A DNA stretch of 64,000 nt. It comes from Patella vulgata (taxonomy: Eukaryota; Mollusca; Gastropoda; Patellidae). A program made the translations under genes and the position numbers. Positions 50,901-62,616 of this stretch are shown one piece after another (position 1 is the stretch's first letter; each line of letters opens with the position of its first letter). The stretch is taken from assembly GCF_932274485.2 (NCBI RefSeq), contig NC_065881.2, positions 48,308,702-48,372,701 on the forward strand, given 5' to 3'. Below the pieces are notes generated by a model that searched no databases, was not told where the DNA came from, and was given only the letters and a program-made list of their open reading frames with translations.

Positions 50901-52481
50901 TTTATTGTCTTTAATGTTTTATGGTTACCTACGTTCGTTAACTGTGTATATTTAATTTAATCGTTAGACACGAGCTTTTTTAAATACCGAATTGTACATT
51001 CATTCAAGATTCTAGGTTTTATCCAGTTTCCAGGACAGTCACTCTGCCTTTTGGACGTGCTGTTCTGTGTATATGATATTTTATGTTTTCCGGTATTAAA
51101 GAGTTTAAAAGATAATTCCAGTGTGTATTTATTACCGAAGATTTACACCGAATCATTACCTCCCAAAAGCGTGAAGATCTAGAGAAATAGTTTGTAGCAG
51201 GGATCTCTTAGCTCTATGACGAGCATCATTCAGTTCAGCCCGGTCATAATTTACTCCTTCATAATGAGATATGAATTCATTTAATGGTAATCCTACAATA
51301 TAAAAAGATATTGAGCATGATTTATGTTTAAGTTAGTGGGTAAACTATACATCATTATGATGGAATACAACAGGTTGTTATCCGGAAAAGAACGGAGCAG
51401 AATCGGGTTTAAAATCTGATCAACATACATGTAATAACTCAGTTATTTTGAAATACATCGATACAACTTATACTCACGGTGCATCACTTTATATAATATA
51501 TATCTCACACATTCTTGGCTATTGCATGCAATGTAATACTTTTAGTAGAATTTTTGCTCGAGAAATAACATATTCGCATAATATGTGATATGTACTTAAA
51601 ATACTTAAATCGACTTAGGGTTTAAATGACATATTTTGATATAAAAACACTTGTAGAGCCATAACATAACTGGTTCTATGTCAACAACATGTTAACAGAT
51701 ATCTCATGAGAATATTCTTCAGTAAAATTCCATTCCACTATATAAGGGTGGGTTGTCGACGTCATTGGGCTCAATTAACCAATCTCTATAATTATTTACA
51801 TCATATTTGACCAATTGGATAATTGAATGTCCAAAACCAGTAGATACAAAATTAGGATACTGGTGAGAATTCGCCAGACTTCTATTAGGTTCCAGAGAGC
51901 TTACATCTGAGTTCCTAGACAGCCGCGAGGCTGGCTAGGGTAGAGCAATGGTTTTAGCTAGTATTGTTATCTATTATGCTTGTATACCTGTATTCAGCTA
52001 TATATATATATATAAAATGTAGAAGCAAACTGTCGCATTGTTATTCCTGGTAAGACAAACGTCTTAAGAAACTGTAAGAAGTAAATACACAACGTGAAGC
52101 AGAAGTAAAGACAGCTAGAGACAAATTCTAGACGATCACAAGGCTACAGAAATATGTAGTAAGAAAAGATGCATGGGTCGTACGTAGGATGTGGCGACCG
52201 GTTCCCTTAATCAGCTATCCACGTCAGACAAAGGACCTATGGTGCTACAGCAACCCAATTATTTCTTCTACTGTTAATTTCATTAAAAATAGATGTATTT
52301 TCTCATGTGGTATAGTCACATGGAACCGGAATCTCCATCCAACCCAATCTATCAAAACTGAAATTACAAGCCAATACACGCATACACAAACATATATGCC
52401 AAAATATTTACCTTTTATAAGAATGCCTAAAATCAAGAATTGAAAAACTAAAATCAACCACCAAATAATCTTTCTTGTCAT
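32911..52481 (-). CDS. ADAM10: ADAM10/Kuzbanian-like membrane metalloprotease
   Basis: Fourteen exons on the minus strand, 5' to 3': 52412-52481, 51160-51292, 47902-48026, 43161-43562, 42026-42294, 41046-41174, 40415-40589, 37636-37795, 37302-37406, 35262-35346, 34386-34510, 33733-33835, 33330-33458, 32911-33105. All join in phase to 734 aa (human 748). Signal peptide 1-24; prodomain with PLNEFISHYEG; furin-type site RQRR at 193-196; metalloprotease domain with HEIGHNMGSEHD at 367-378 (three zinc His and the Glu intact, split by intron 6) and Met-turn YLMYP; disintegrin domain (EECDCGWEDECAETCC); Cys-rich domain; transmembrane segment about 655-676; short tail with PPP. The family sheds Notch and other surface proteins. 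Intron 9 is AT-AC, the others GT-AG. Three Tc1 elements sit in introns 2, 3 and 9. No defect is seen. Confidence 0.94.
35347..37301 (-). other. AT-AC (U12-type) intron 9 of ADAM10
   Basis: On the minus strand the intron opens ATATCCTTTAA (37301-37291), matching the U12 5' consensus, and closes with TTTAC. A TCTTAAC branch-point-like motif (35362-35356) lies about 10 bases from the end. No AG exists upstream within a usable distance of the exon, so GT-AG splicing cannot keep the conserved cysteines, whereas AT-AC gives ...SVCTDENNATCPAPQ in frame (phase 2). A Tc1 element (35881-37101) occupies most of it. Confidence 0.82.
35881..37101 (+). mobile_element. Tc1-like transposon, subfamily 2, decayed (ADAM10 intron 9)
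   Basis: Inverted ends CTCTTCAAAAAAAGTAGGGG ... CCCCTACTTTTTTAAGAG with TA target duplication (35879-35880, 37102-37103). Transposase remains: the N-terminus from ATG 36172 (MRRLQHDKRLRAIGMLQMG) with an early stop, TANQLSVNSYQVTG and QTIRNRL in a second piece (36313-36564), and FARRAGRRFIFQDDNAR near 36785. Multiple breaks and a deletion remove the C-terminal part. It lies antisense to the host gene. Confidence 0.85.
38949..39294. repeat. Large foldback (inverted repeat) in ADAM10 intron 7
   Basis: Arms 38949-39095 and 39141-39294 are about 147 and 154 bases long and highly complementary, with a few mismatches and small indels, around a 45-base loop. Outer ends are ATTTTTCACCGTGATTC / GAATCACGGTGAAAAAT; inner ends TTATCAAACT / AGTTTGATAA. 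In the ADAM10 transcript it would form a long stem. Foldback transposon or inverted duplication; no coding frame, and no target duplication was identified. Confidence 0.88.
43652..45139 (+). mobile_element. Tc1/mariner transposon, near complete (ADAM10 intron 3)
   Basis: Inverted ends CTATTCAAAAAAAGTAGGGG ... CCCCTACTTTTTTTGAATAG, the match continuing for about ten more bases, with a TA duplication at 43650-43651 and 45140-45141. Length 1488 bp, with one long transposase frame (43945-44925). Antisense to ADAM10, about 90 bp from exon 4. Confidence 0.92.
43945..44925 (+). CDS. Tc1-family DD34E transposase
   Basis: A 326-aa uninterrupted frame, close to the 335-345 aa usual for Tc1 transposases. 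The N-terminal helix-turn-helix part has MRRLTQNERLRALGMLQIG and SQSVISRLWSRY, then a GRPR-like hinge (RSGRPRATT). Catalytic residues are Asp in FSDESRF, Asp in QDDNARCH and Glu in PIEHVWD, with 34 residues between the last two. The C-terminus is the usual RRLIRSMPRRINACLANRGG. Compared with the relative at 35881, TANQ is followed directly by SGQTIRNRL where the relative has LSVNSYQVTGIRVTP, so about 13 residues of the second DNA-binding fold are missing, in frame. The catalytic core looks whole, but this loss may have crippled end binding. The start ATG lies about 290 bp inside the element. No evidence of host use. Confidence 0.93.
   Translation: MRRLTQNERLRALGMLQIGTTQAVVARTMNVSQSVISRLWSRYRDTQSVQDRPRSGRPRATTQAQDRFIRTLALRNRVITANQSGQTIRNRLHRGHLRARRPRVIPCLRDHHIQARRRWCRDRQHWDNRRWSNVMFSDESRFSVDFLDRRRRVWRRRNERFQDVNVIRHDRFGGGSVMVWGGITVAGRTALHVVAGRVTGQYYRDNILAVHVVPFARRHGRRFIFQDDNARCHRARIVTGYLQQQNITTLPWPALSPDLSPIEHVWDMLGQRLRQRQQRPANVQELAAALQQEWDNLDQNDLRRLIRSMPRRINACLANRGGFTHY
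45197..45452 (-). mobile_element. SINE-A copy (ADAM10 intron 3)
   Basis: Reverse orientation: CCTCGGTTTTTCGTCCCACT, CGTCCTGCACTACTGACAAG, and the head as CTTATTCACTGAGCCACCG (complement of the A-box region). The 3' tail is diverged. It lies about 55 bp beyond the Tc1 element. Confidence 0.72.
47780..47872. repeat. Four-copy 23-bp minisatellite (ADAM10 intron 3)
   Basis: Units of the form GATGCTTTGAATAGAAATCA, each 23 bp; two are identical and the outer ones vary. Confidence 0.8.
49229..49939 (+). mobile_element. Tc1-like subfamily 2, internally deleted (ADAM10 intron 2)
   Basis: The 711-bp relative of the 35881 element: the first 250 or so bases and the last 300 agree closely with that copy, the middle is missing. 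Ends are ATCTTCAAAAAAAGTAGGGG ... CCCCTACTTTTTTTGAAGAG with TA flanks. Only the transposase C-terminus remains (49547-49738, RRQRQPTTLQELAVALQEEW, LIRRMPRRIAECLRTGGAI). MITE-like derivative. Confidence 0.87.
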
Positions 52482-54389
52482 ACTGCTGCCGTCTTTATGT
52501 AATCAATCTGATTGAATCAGCCACGTTCTATTGTGTTTAATTTATACCATCTCGTCTTCATTAATCTTTAAACCTTGTTGTTTTCATGAAGGAAATGCCA
52601 TTGTGGTTCCTGCAGAAAACAATAATGGTTCTTTGTACACTGTAGTCACGGTAAGAGGTCTCATTTTATAATCTTATGTTTTTCGATACAATAGATAGAT
52701 TCTTGAAGATTTTATATTATCTAAAGAGCTTTTTACCAGGTAAATTGATGCTACTCCACGGGTTGTTTTAGTTTCTTTGCTTGTCAATAGGATAATTGTT
52801 TGTAGTCTGCGTGTTTTTTCCACATAATGATACTGTGGTCATGGGCGTCACACATTGAGGGGGGGGGGGGGGTCCGACCCTAACTCCTATTTATTTACAA
52901 AACCTGTATAAAACCTGTACATATCCCAATATGCATACGGCACCCCCTGACTTAAACATGATAAACATTGTATTGGTGTGATGTTTTAGTTTAACCCCGT
53001 TAAATATCCCACACTCTCCCTATAGCGCTGCTTCCGGGCCTCCGGCGTCACAGATTGTCAACATTTTATATAATTTCATTTGCGGACCCCCCACCTCCAC
53101 CCCTAATATATATTTCACGGCTACGCCTCTAACTGTGGTATTCCCTTATTTAGGAAACAATAATAGACCATTTTGGAAAAAAAACCTCATAATAATGTAC
53201 AGGCCCCACAAGATTATTCAAATCGACCAGTCCTAATGGGGGTTATGAAACAGTGTTTAAGCTTCTACTTTCAAGCATCAACTGAACAAATAAAGTCGGA
53301 CATAACATCGTTCGATGATGGAAATTTTGACCAGACAGTGGCGTTTCCGCACACTCTGGCAAAAGTTCTTTTTGGTATACACTAACATGAACATGGGACC
53401 TCGGTTATTTAGTCTACCCGAATTATTGTTAGACTTATACTGGTTCTTAATAATTATTGACCAATATCATTCAATCTCGTTCAAGGAGAGTTTTTAAAGA
53501 TTAGATTTATCATCAAATAATGACATACCTTATAATGTTGCGAAATACAAAAGAGATTCACTCTATGTCGTCGTTCAACTTAATTTTCTTTTAGGGAAAT
53601 ACTAAATACAAACATTTCCTAGGAATGCTTCCTTCACAGTACTGTATTAACCATAATAAACACGTGCTTATGGCACCAAGGGAACGAGGGCAACGAGAAA
53701 ATAGTTCCATAACTGATGTCTTCCGTCATGCTCCAGCCACAGTAGTGGAACGTTCTAAGGATTTTCTTTGAGCAAGTTTTGAGTACAAAAACGTTACTGT
53801 CCTATAACTCCCTTAATTTTCCATTACACTGACCACAAACTGTACTGCACATAGCTTAACATACTATTACCCAATTCCCACTGAAATAAAGTTGAAACCT
53901 TACAGCATATTTATAAGATTTGATAAAATCCAAAGGCTACGCGATATTTATGTCGTTTTTGAAATGGCCGCCGAACCAGAATTAGAACACGCAGGTGATT
54001 CCACGTCATCTCAAAAATGTAGAAAAGCTGTTCGGTGAGATAAGATTAAGATTTCAGTGTTCCACTCATCACTATTTGTAACATAATTACTTATTTCCAT
54101 GCGAACTGTAATGATATGTGTTGAAAATTTTGCAATTGAAGCAATTTTCCCTACGCAAAACCTCGAAGATTGTATCAATTGTAGAGGTGGACAAGACAAG
54201 TACCACCTCTACAAATATTGCAGCTAGGCGGCACCACACGGGTTTGTATTTCATTGCAGAATTTAAAATGAAGTAACGGTTGCAAATGAATCACAAAAAT
54301 GGTCCCACAATACATGATGATAAAAGCCATATATAAACTACAAGAATATTATTATTATTCTAGTACTGAAGTTGTTAATGATATATACT
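52482..54389. other. Upstream of ADAM10; no gene seen
   Basis: Presumed promoter and 5' UTR side of ADAM10, though no clear core promoter motif can be assigned. About 52838-53135 looks like a small G-rich repeat: GGGCGTCACACATTGAGG with a G14 run at one end, CCCCCCACCTCC and ACGGCTACGCCTC at the other, weakly inverted. The rest is AT-rich. Confidence 0.45.
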
Positions 54390-55115
54390 AAGCAGCAAAA
54401 GAAACGCCAGGTTGGTATATTACTCTGAATAGACGCATTGCATAAAATTTGCCAAATGGCGACACAGGCAATGGAGAACTGTTCTGTTCACAGATGAGAG
54501 TCGGTATTGCGTATCAACTGCAGATGGCAGGACCAGAATATGGCGTCGACGTAGCCAGCGTTATTCTGACCAATGTGTCATGGAACGAGACTTATAGGGA
54601 GGTCCAAGCATAATTGTTTGGGGTGGAATCGGCCTAAACCAAAGAGTGATCTTCCAGAATCTTGGTCCAGGGAGAGGAGGCGACATCCCAACAGTGCGCT
54701 TCATCAATCAAGCTCTAAGACCCCACGCCATACCACATCTCACACGTCATCGAAAAAACGTTTTCCAGCATGACAACGCCCGTGCCCACACCGCCAGTGT
54801 GTCAACGTTATGCACTGGTCAGCCCTTAGTCCGGACTTAAACCCGATTGAACACATTTGTGATGAAATTCAGAGGAGACTTAATAAAGTCATACCGAGAA
54901 CACAGCCGATGGATTGCGCCATGGTTTTCTCAGTGTGGTTCCTGGTGCCAATGGCGATCATCAATCGTCTGGTCCACTCCATGTACAGACGCTGCGCTTC
55001 TGTTATTGACACTCGCGGTGGACACACCATATACTGATGTATAGACTGTGTACGGACTCGAAACCTTCTCGTAATGTCTTGGAATCGTGATGAATTAATC
55101 ACTAATGTGTCAACA
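54390..55115 (+). pseudogene. Tc1/mariner transposase relic (second lineage)
   Basis: The transposon end-like AGCAGCAAAAGAAACGCC starts at 54391. Transposase fragments follow in several frames: VLFTDESRYCVSTADGRTR (about 54474), IIVWGGIGL, IFQNLGPGRGGDIPTVRFIN and VFQHDNARAHTASV (54646-54800), and LSPDLNPIEHICDEIQRRL (about 54816-54880). The N-terminal DNA-binding half is absent, there is a stop after MERDL near 54597, and a short deletion lies between the second Asp motif and the Glu motif. The C-terminus ends VIDTRGGHTIY at 55036. The right inverted end is not clear. It differs from the AAAAAAAGTAGGGG lineage in ADAM10. Confidence 0.8.
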
Positions 55116-57919
55116 TTCAGTTCGCAAAAAGTTGATTTGATCCATTTAGTAAGTCGTTTTCTAGAATGATTTGATTAAAGTGCCTCTCTGATTTTGAAAT
55201 CGTACTGACGTTTTCTTTGTTTTTTTTCCTGTTTAGTATAACTTAAACATGGGAACATAATAAAATTAGAATCTGGGAACTGTCACAGGCAGCAACCCCA
55301 ATGGACACGCTGCTCATGGTATCTATTTTGATGTAGCGACTAATTTCAGCATACATATAAGTTTGTCACCATTGCTTATGGCCTCTGCTTCATCATATAC
55401 CAATTAATTGTCTCGAATTTCCTCTTAGTAAACATGATTATGATAATATTAATCTCTTGATAACTTTAATTAGATCTTAATACGATACTGTGTATAACCG
55501 AAACATAAAATTTTCTTTCGTTTTTATCTTTTATTAATCAAAACCCATTAGCTTTAAATTACCGTTTCTCTATTTGGTTTGCATTCACTGGAAGACAATG
55601 AAAGTTTTAACCAATCTGCTGTCTTCAGGGTTTTCCTGGTCAAACGTGTTTTAACAGAAAGGAGGCAACGATTGCTGAACGCATACGTGGGTGTTTTACA
55701 TCATCCTTTGAGAAATAGTTAAAACAATGCTGTTATAGTATTTGCCTTTCGAAGTACATGTTCAATGAAAATGGACCATACCGGAAGAATAAATAATACA
55801 ATCCTTCACAATCTCTATATATAATTTACTATTCAAAAATATATGATTTTAATGTTGATCAAGCGATACAAATCGTGGTTTTACACAGTTTTCTACACGG
55901 TTCTTTTGTTTTCCATTTTAAAACGCTTGTATTAGCGTTCATATTGACAATCATATGCGGACACAAGTTGCGTATTTTTATATCTGAAAATTCACAGCTC
56001 CGAATTAACCACTGTGGGGTTCCTGGGGCCTAAAGACTGAGGCGTTTAGTCATATCTACGAAGGCCGTAACATTACGACATAGTAACCGATCGGAGTTTA
56101 TTTTTGTAGGGACCAAAACACGAAATATCGTAAGTAATGTATATACAGAAATGTACACACATTTGTAATAATTGTAACAGACTAATATCGACTACCCTAG
56201 GTTGATAAACATTACATGTCTTAACTATTGGCTGTTTGAAACCTACAATATTGGTTGTTTTAAAAAATACCCGTAAGAGAAATTATTGATTACTGTATTC
56301 GTATAGTTTATTTTATTTATTCCATACACGCAATGACGGTGTAAGTATACTTTGATAACAGTACATCATTATTGATACAGAAATCAAATTTATAGATTCA
56401 TTTTCTAAGTTCCGGACGACCGTACAGTAGGTAATATCAATCCACAAGACAGACAAACCACCAACGAGGCAAATACATGGATCCATTTCAGAGTTTGATG
56501 AAATAGCTTATTAAACCGTAAATAAATGGATAAAGCGCACTTTTATTTTCAACAATACAGGGAACACAGAGAAAATGTCATTTGGATTGTAAAATTCAAA
56601 TGCATGGCTATTTCACTGACCGGACATTTTCTTAAAATAAATTTCAAATTTTTTACCTGCATTTTGTTCAATTGTTAACAATATTTGTATATTCGTCGAG
56701 ATAGTTCTGGGTAGCAAAGAGTAGTCGATGGGTTGGGCGACCGGGACAAGTACATCAAACTCAAAACCCGATTGAAAATATACAATGATTGAATGTGAAA
56801 TAGATTATGAACAAATCCTGGAGGGCTATTGACAAATTCAAAATCCTTAATGCTTGTCTAAGGTACCAAGACTGGTGCATGTATATAACCCCCGGTCAAT
56901 ATGTTGCTACACAATAGGATACAGAACAGTTATCACAAAAAAGTCAATTCTATCACTACAATGTGCAAAATAAAAACAAATGTACCCGTATATAAATTGA
57001 TCAGTTTTGGCGAACAGTTATCTTACTCTGTGTGTGGCTTTTTATTATCCTTTAATGTTAGTATCATTGACATAAAATAATACTGACATCGATCAAACCA
57101 TATCGATAAAATTGATCATTACACAATCATCACGTTTTACCGGATGTTTGGGTAATGGTTGCTATGATGATCAACTATACTACTACAAGAGGTTTACGTC
57201 CGCTTCGATCAATAATTATGTACATTATGACAGTACTGTAACGCCTTGGGAGAAATATTTATTTAGGAGTTCAATTATCCGAGTTATCACAGTAATACAT
57301 ATCAAATGAAATCCTCAGTCTGACATCCCATTAAATATTGTTTTGATCAATGATTGGCATTTAAATTTGGACTGATATACCAAAATCTTTTTGCTGTACT
57401 TTTGCCTTTGGCATAAACCTGGATATCATGTAGAATGTCTGTTGGAATTCGAAGAAAAATGGGCGGAAACGCCATTCTCGGGGCAAGTGACATCTATTTC
57501 GTCAACTTCGATGTTTGTGTTTGTGTGCTTCCTGGCAGTGTTTTTCAACAAAAATTATTGGCATTTGAGACTTTTCACTTTTTTCTGTCATTTCATCTTG
57601 AGAATACTGGACTCGAACCTGTGTGCGACATTACCTTAGACTCAGAAGAGATATCTCATATTCCGATACGTTAGTGTCTGACGTTCACATACTTTGGGAG
57701 TTTACATAATATTTATTTGAATAAAATATGTGCCACAAGTCCGTTCAAATATATAAAAACACTGTCAGCAGACTCAACACGCACAAAGACATTCACGCAG
57801 ACGAAATATCTTCAACTTACCGGGTGTGAACAAACATTGCACGGGATGTAAGCAATAAGCCATGTAGCGTGAATCGGGCCAAAACGTACTGTTCAGTGTG
57901 AGTTTACACGTCGGAGGGG
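55116..57919. other. AT-rich region; no feature recognised
   Basis: No exon with conserved protein motifs, no RNA gene and no clear repeat boundary found by eye. Open frames at 57391-57674 overlap one another on the same strand and look incidental. Confidence 0.4.
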
Positions 57920-58228
57920 AGGTGCTCAGTGAATAAGACGTTGGCTTGCTAGCCTGGACATCCAGTTTTCCATTCCTGCTCTGGCCGGAATTTTCCGACG
58001 TGGTACTCCCTTGCCAGTTTAGTGCAGGACCGAGGGCCTTGCAAAAAAACCCCCCAATGTATAGTCGTTCGGATGGTGTGCACGTAAAACGAATCCCCGG
58101 CAGTTGGAATTCCATATAAGAGCAGGGGAAAGTCCCCTCATAGCACTATGTATATGATTTATACCCGTATTTATTAGCCCAGTCGCAGCTGAAAAGTAAG
58201 GCGTTAAGCCCCATTTCATTTTATTTCC
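57920..58228 (+). mobile_element. SINE-A copy, near full length
   Basis: Head GGTGCTCAGTGAATAAGACG with GCTTGCTAGCCTGGACATCC, body with CGTTCGGATGGTGTGCACG and CCGGCAGTTGGAATTCC, and the end AAGGCGTTAAGCCCCATTTC. The B box is mutated (TTCCATTCCTGC). Moderately old. Confidence 0.75.
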
Positions 58229-60378
58229 ATCTTTAGGTGTCGTCATTTTGACTAGTCACATGGTCAGTGGTGACAATTTCTGAACCGTCGTCACCAAATT
58301 ACTTGTACCGGCAGATATCCCGTCGTGTTTTCAACAGCATCACTGGTGGCCTGACAATTGTCCGTGTGCACAGGATTTTAGAGAATGTTTTCTTTTCTTC
58401 AAAGCGTCTGGCATGCTTTGTCATGGATACGCCGGCAGTCTTGGCACCTTTGTCATTTTATATATTTGGACTTTAAGTCTTTCGTTTATGATCGAAGGTT
58501 CTATATTTTTTTTTAGCGATTTTCTTAGAATAGTTGAGAATAAGTAATGTTAGTCAATGGAGTTAAGTCATCATGTTAATTGAACCATGGTCTAAATAAA
58601 CATAATTATGTCAATAATTACATGTTTTATTGGAGATTTCTCAATATTATCTGTACAGATGTAAACATATCGACCTTTTATTATGTAAATAATTTCATTG
58701 ACGTTTTATTATTTTATAAAGACAAATTTTAGACATTAAAAAAAACTTATTTATTATTTTTCAAGCAATTTAAAAGCGGTTTCTCTACGACGTATGCGTA
58801 TGATCTAATTTTAAATTTAAAATTGAAATAAGTGAAATGTTTTTTTTATTTTTCAAGATATCGAAGTGCCGCCATTTAAAAAAAAAAAGTTAAAAATTTT
58901 GAATTCAGGTCAAATGTTGATGGAAAACGATTTCATAGGTCAATTGGTGCTCATTCTGAAAGTGACGTCAAGATCATAAACGTGAGAGAGTATGGCACAA
59001 CACCCTTAATATCAGATGCCAGTTGTCGTGGGTCAAAAAAATATCTGTGGCTACCCTCCAATTGGCCACAAACATGGTACTCACTATAATATTTCAAAAA
59101 TATATATAATGCAAAATGAATATATTGAAAATGTCATTCAAATTACTTTATTTTAAGCGAAGTTTTCAATGGTTGTAGTTTTGACAAGATGTCGTTCTTA
59201 TCAATTTTTAAAATAAAACATTAAATGGCTGACCCGTTCTAATCTACTTAAAATCGGAGCCATGGAGAGTTGATTATGGTCATGTTAATATGTAATTAAT
59301 AATTTATATAACATTTAAGACCCAAAGAAAGAACTGCAATAGGCAGATTTATCTCTTACATAAAGCCTGTTTAAGATTTTTGAAAAAAAAACAGGTTTAC
59401 AATACGAGTAATCTACTAGATATTGAAAGTAATGTGCAAATATGTGTTTGTGTTGCCTAAAAACTGTCAAAGTTGTTAATATGACAACTCTTGTTGTGTA
59501 CTTACTTTGGTAATATTTTGGTAGATTATGACCTGACTAATTGTAGACAAACAATCGATTCATTAATATCTATTGCATAAAACAAATGTTGACTGGATTT
59601 TCAAAAAATCATAAATAATTTAACACATCATAATATTATATCGATTAATTTTAATCAGATTTTTCTGCAATTAATATTTAGTGTATAAAATCAAATTGGT
59701 TCCATGCACATACCAATTTTATCTTAGCTTATAAAATACATTATATGAGTTACAAGTCAATGGATAATGATACAAATATATCACGGGAATTTAATCCGGT
59801 TTTCAATTTCAACTACATGTATAACCGTCCCCTTTCCTCAACGTTAGCCAGTCTATTCGTTACTCATTAATAATTTAGTAGTATTTCAAAGATTACATAC
59901 ACACTTATAGCAATTGTGACGGCTTCTTTGATGATCTATAAAACTAAACATGAGTGGTCCCATGGACAGCCAGAAATTAATAAATTTATTAATATATAAT
60001 TGTTGAAATTAACAGAAGATATTCGTTTAATACCAACCAATACCAACTAATAATGACAATTCTCTATATTTCCACAGTTGTTCAATCAAACTGTCTTCAA
60101 TTGTATGTGATATGAATAGTATAATCAAAATGTATGTGTTGACACAGAATCCCTTTTGAATAATTATCTTTTCAAGTTTCGTCAAGCAACAATTTTAGTA
60201 TAATATAGCAAAAGAATCACCATGCATTATAAATTAGCTATGCGTAGTGCTCTTTAATATTTTGAAGGATATAGATACAATTATATATTATTCATTGACA
60301 TGTGTGTGGTGGAGATGTATTTTTATACGAGGTTTTCAAACATCCATAACTAAGATTTTACTAGTATAGATATCAACG
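58229..60378. other. AT-rich region; no feature recognised
   Basis: Strongly AT-rich, with many short A and T runs. No coding, RNA or mobile-element signature could be supported. Confidence 0.4.
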
Positions 60379-62045
60379 CAGGGGCGTACATAACGATTTT
60401 GTTTGGGGGGGGGGGGGGTGTTTAGCCAAAATGTGACCAACTGATGCCCATACCCCTAGTACAAGTGACGCAGTCAGGAACCGCGCACCACAGGTGCGAG
60501 TTTTGTAGGGGCCATGTGCAGTAGCGGATCTAGATAGGGGTGTGGGGTCCAAATCTAGGGCGCCACCCCAGCCAAAATCCCACGCCACAATGAATGTCAA
60601 CAAAATACTGGCTATAACATTAAGCGTCCCGGTAGAACATAGATGGTATTGTATAATTATATAGTTGTTTGCCGATCGTTGTCTCGCTGGAAAGCAGTTT
60701 TATTTAAGTTGACATAAAGTTTATGTCATATATGATTGTGCCTATAACACTGAGCAACCTGAGAAAATTTTGAAATATTGAGTAAATATCTTGGCATTTG
60801 AGGTCATTGCTGGGAGAAATTCTTGTGGACGAGCGGACCAGAAATGTGAGTCAATTAGACAAAATCTCGAGATCTGCCCCTGTCAGTTCCGCCTGTTTTA
60901 CAAGAGTTGACAGAACTTTTGTATAGTCTGACGCTCCACAAGCCACACACCAGTAGAACTAACAATTCTACAGTCTTTTGACCCACGACTCACTCACTAG
61001 TGGTACTACTAACTGGGCGATTCACTGTAACTGTGAATATGATAGCGATGAGATAGTATAAGACAGAGAAGGAGTTGAAGAATGATGGCATAATGGAATT
61101 GAGCGCCGATATGTATCTGAGCTTTTAATTTTTGAGGTCTAGGCCTGAGGGCACTTTACCTCAATGGGGCGCTAACTTGGTCTCTGAAATGCCTTGGACT
61201 TTGGGGAGAGATTTTGCAGAATTCTGATGGTCAGAGAACACTCCATTAATTCATTTAGTCTGAGACCGACTGCGGTGAGCACTTTTTTTTTTTGAGACAG
61301 ACTATTTTTTTGCCATGGGGTGAAAAATATTTTTTCAAACATAATAAGTCGACAAGGTTATTTTATACTAAAGTTTTGGGTGAGTAGAGTGACGTGTGCA
61401 GTGAGCACTTATTTTGATACCGACTGCTCATATCTTACGACCGACTGCACTGATTTTGCGACCGACTAGTATTTGGGATCTATTCTGGCATTATTTGTTT
61501 ACCTCATTAATTCATTAAGACGGCGATGCATAATTTTGGGACCGACTGCAGTGACTGCACTTATTTTGAGACCGACTATTTTTCTCCCTGGGGGAAATTT
61601 TGTTCTTAGACCTACATACTCACAACAGAGTAAGAGTGAAACACATTAAGTTGACAAGGTTATTTTATACTAAAGTTTTGCGTGAGTAGCGTGACGTGTG
61701 CAGTGAGCACTTATTTTGATACCGACTGCTCTTATTTTGCGACCGACTACACTGATTTTGCGACCGACTATTTTTTTTCCTGGGGGAGGGGGGGGGGACT
61801 GGGACCGACTGCAGTGACTGCACTTATTTTGAGACCGACTATTTTTCTCCCTAGGGGAAATTTTGTTCTTACTCACAACAGAATAAGAGTGAAACACATT
61901 AAGCGTGACGTGTGCAGTGAGCACTTATTTTGATACCGACTGCTCTTATTTTGCGACCGACTACACTGATTTTGCGACCGACTATTTTTTTTCCTGTGGG
62001 GAGGTACCACCCTCCCCACCCCCCACCCCCACATTTACGCCCCTG
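60379..62045. mobile_element. Compound non-autonomous element with CAGGGGCGTA ends and ACCGACT tandem core
   Basis: The left end is CAGGGGCGTACAT followed by a G14 run; the right end is C-rich and then ATTTACGCCCCTG, inverted. ATCAACG occurs just outside both ends (60372-60378; 62050-62056, after four extra bases), a possible target duplication. From about 61250 the interior is built of tandem blocks. Block A (GTGACGTGTGCAGTGAGCAC, at 61389 degenerate, 61691, 61905) is followed by repeats of TTTTGCGACCGACT. Block B (GGGACCGACTGCAGTGACTG, at 61538 and 61801, 263 bp apart) is followed by GAGACCGACTATTTTTCTCC. A possible further nested end (CAGTAGCGGATCTAG) lies near 60520. No transposase. Confidence 0.6.
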
Positions 62046-62616
62046 TATAATCAACGGATAATAATTTACATGATTATAATTACCTAAAGCCTTTTTTTGA
62101 TTTTGATAATTTAATATATTTACAGTGTTTGTAATATCAGAAATGACTTGAGTTAAGATACAGAATTTATTGTCCATAACACTTGTTGGGGTGAACAAGG
62201 CCAGAAGGCGCGTTATCATCAATATCTCTGTCTCGTGGAAAACAATGATTACTATAATGTGAATTTTACTTTCAAAATTCAGAAGAAATATTTGCTTCGA
62301 TTGGTGAATAAAGGGTGTATGGCTATATTCTTTGGAACCTCAAAACAGACAAAAATTGGTCTAAAAGCACATGTTAATGTAATATGAATGTATAAAAAGT
62401 GATTCATATTCAAATTTAAAAAAAGCAAACAAAATATATTGTTATTTCTAATCAATTATGTTCGGTGAAATTGATCCAGTCGTTTACGCGTGCTTAGTTT
62501 ATTCTAAACTTTTTTGTTGATTATTTTTTTGTCGTTTGTGAATCAGCCATTACTAATTACTTGTCTTGTAGAAAATGTTTTTCGACGGTCATTACAAATG
62601 GCATCCGAAACCATAG

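Noticed and set aside
57391-57674. Overlapping 79-82 codon frames as a possible gene
   Set aside because: No conserved motif, no splice partners, two frames of similar length on the same DNA.
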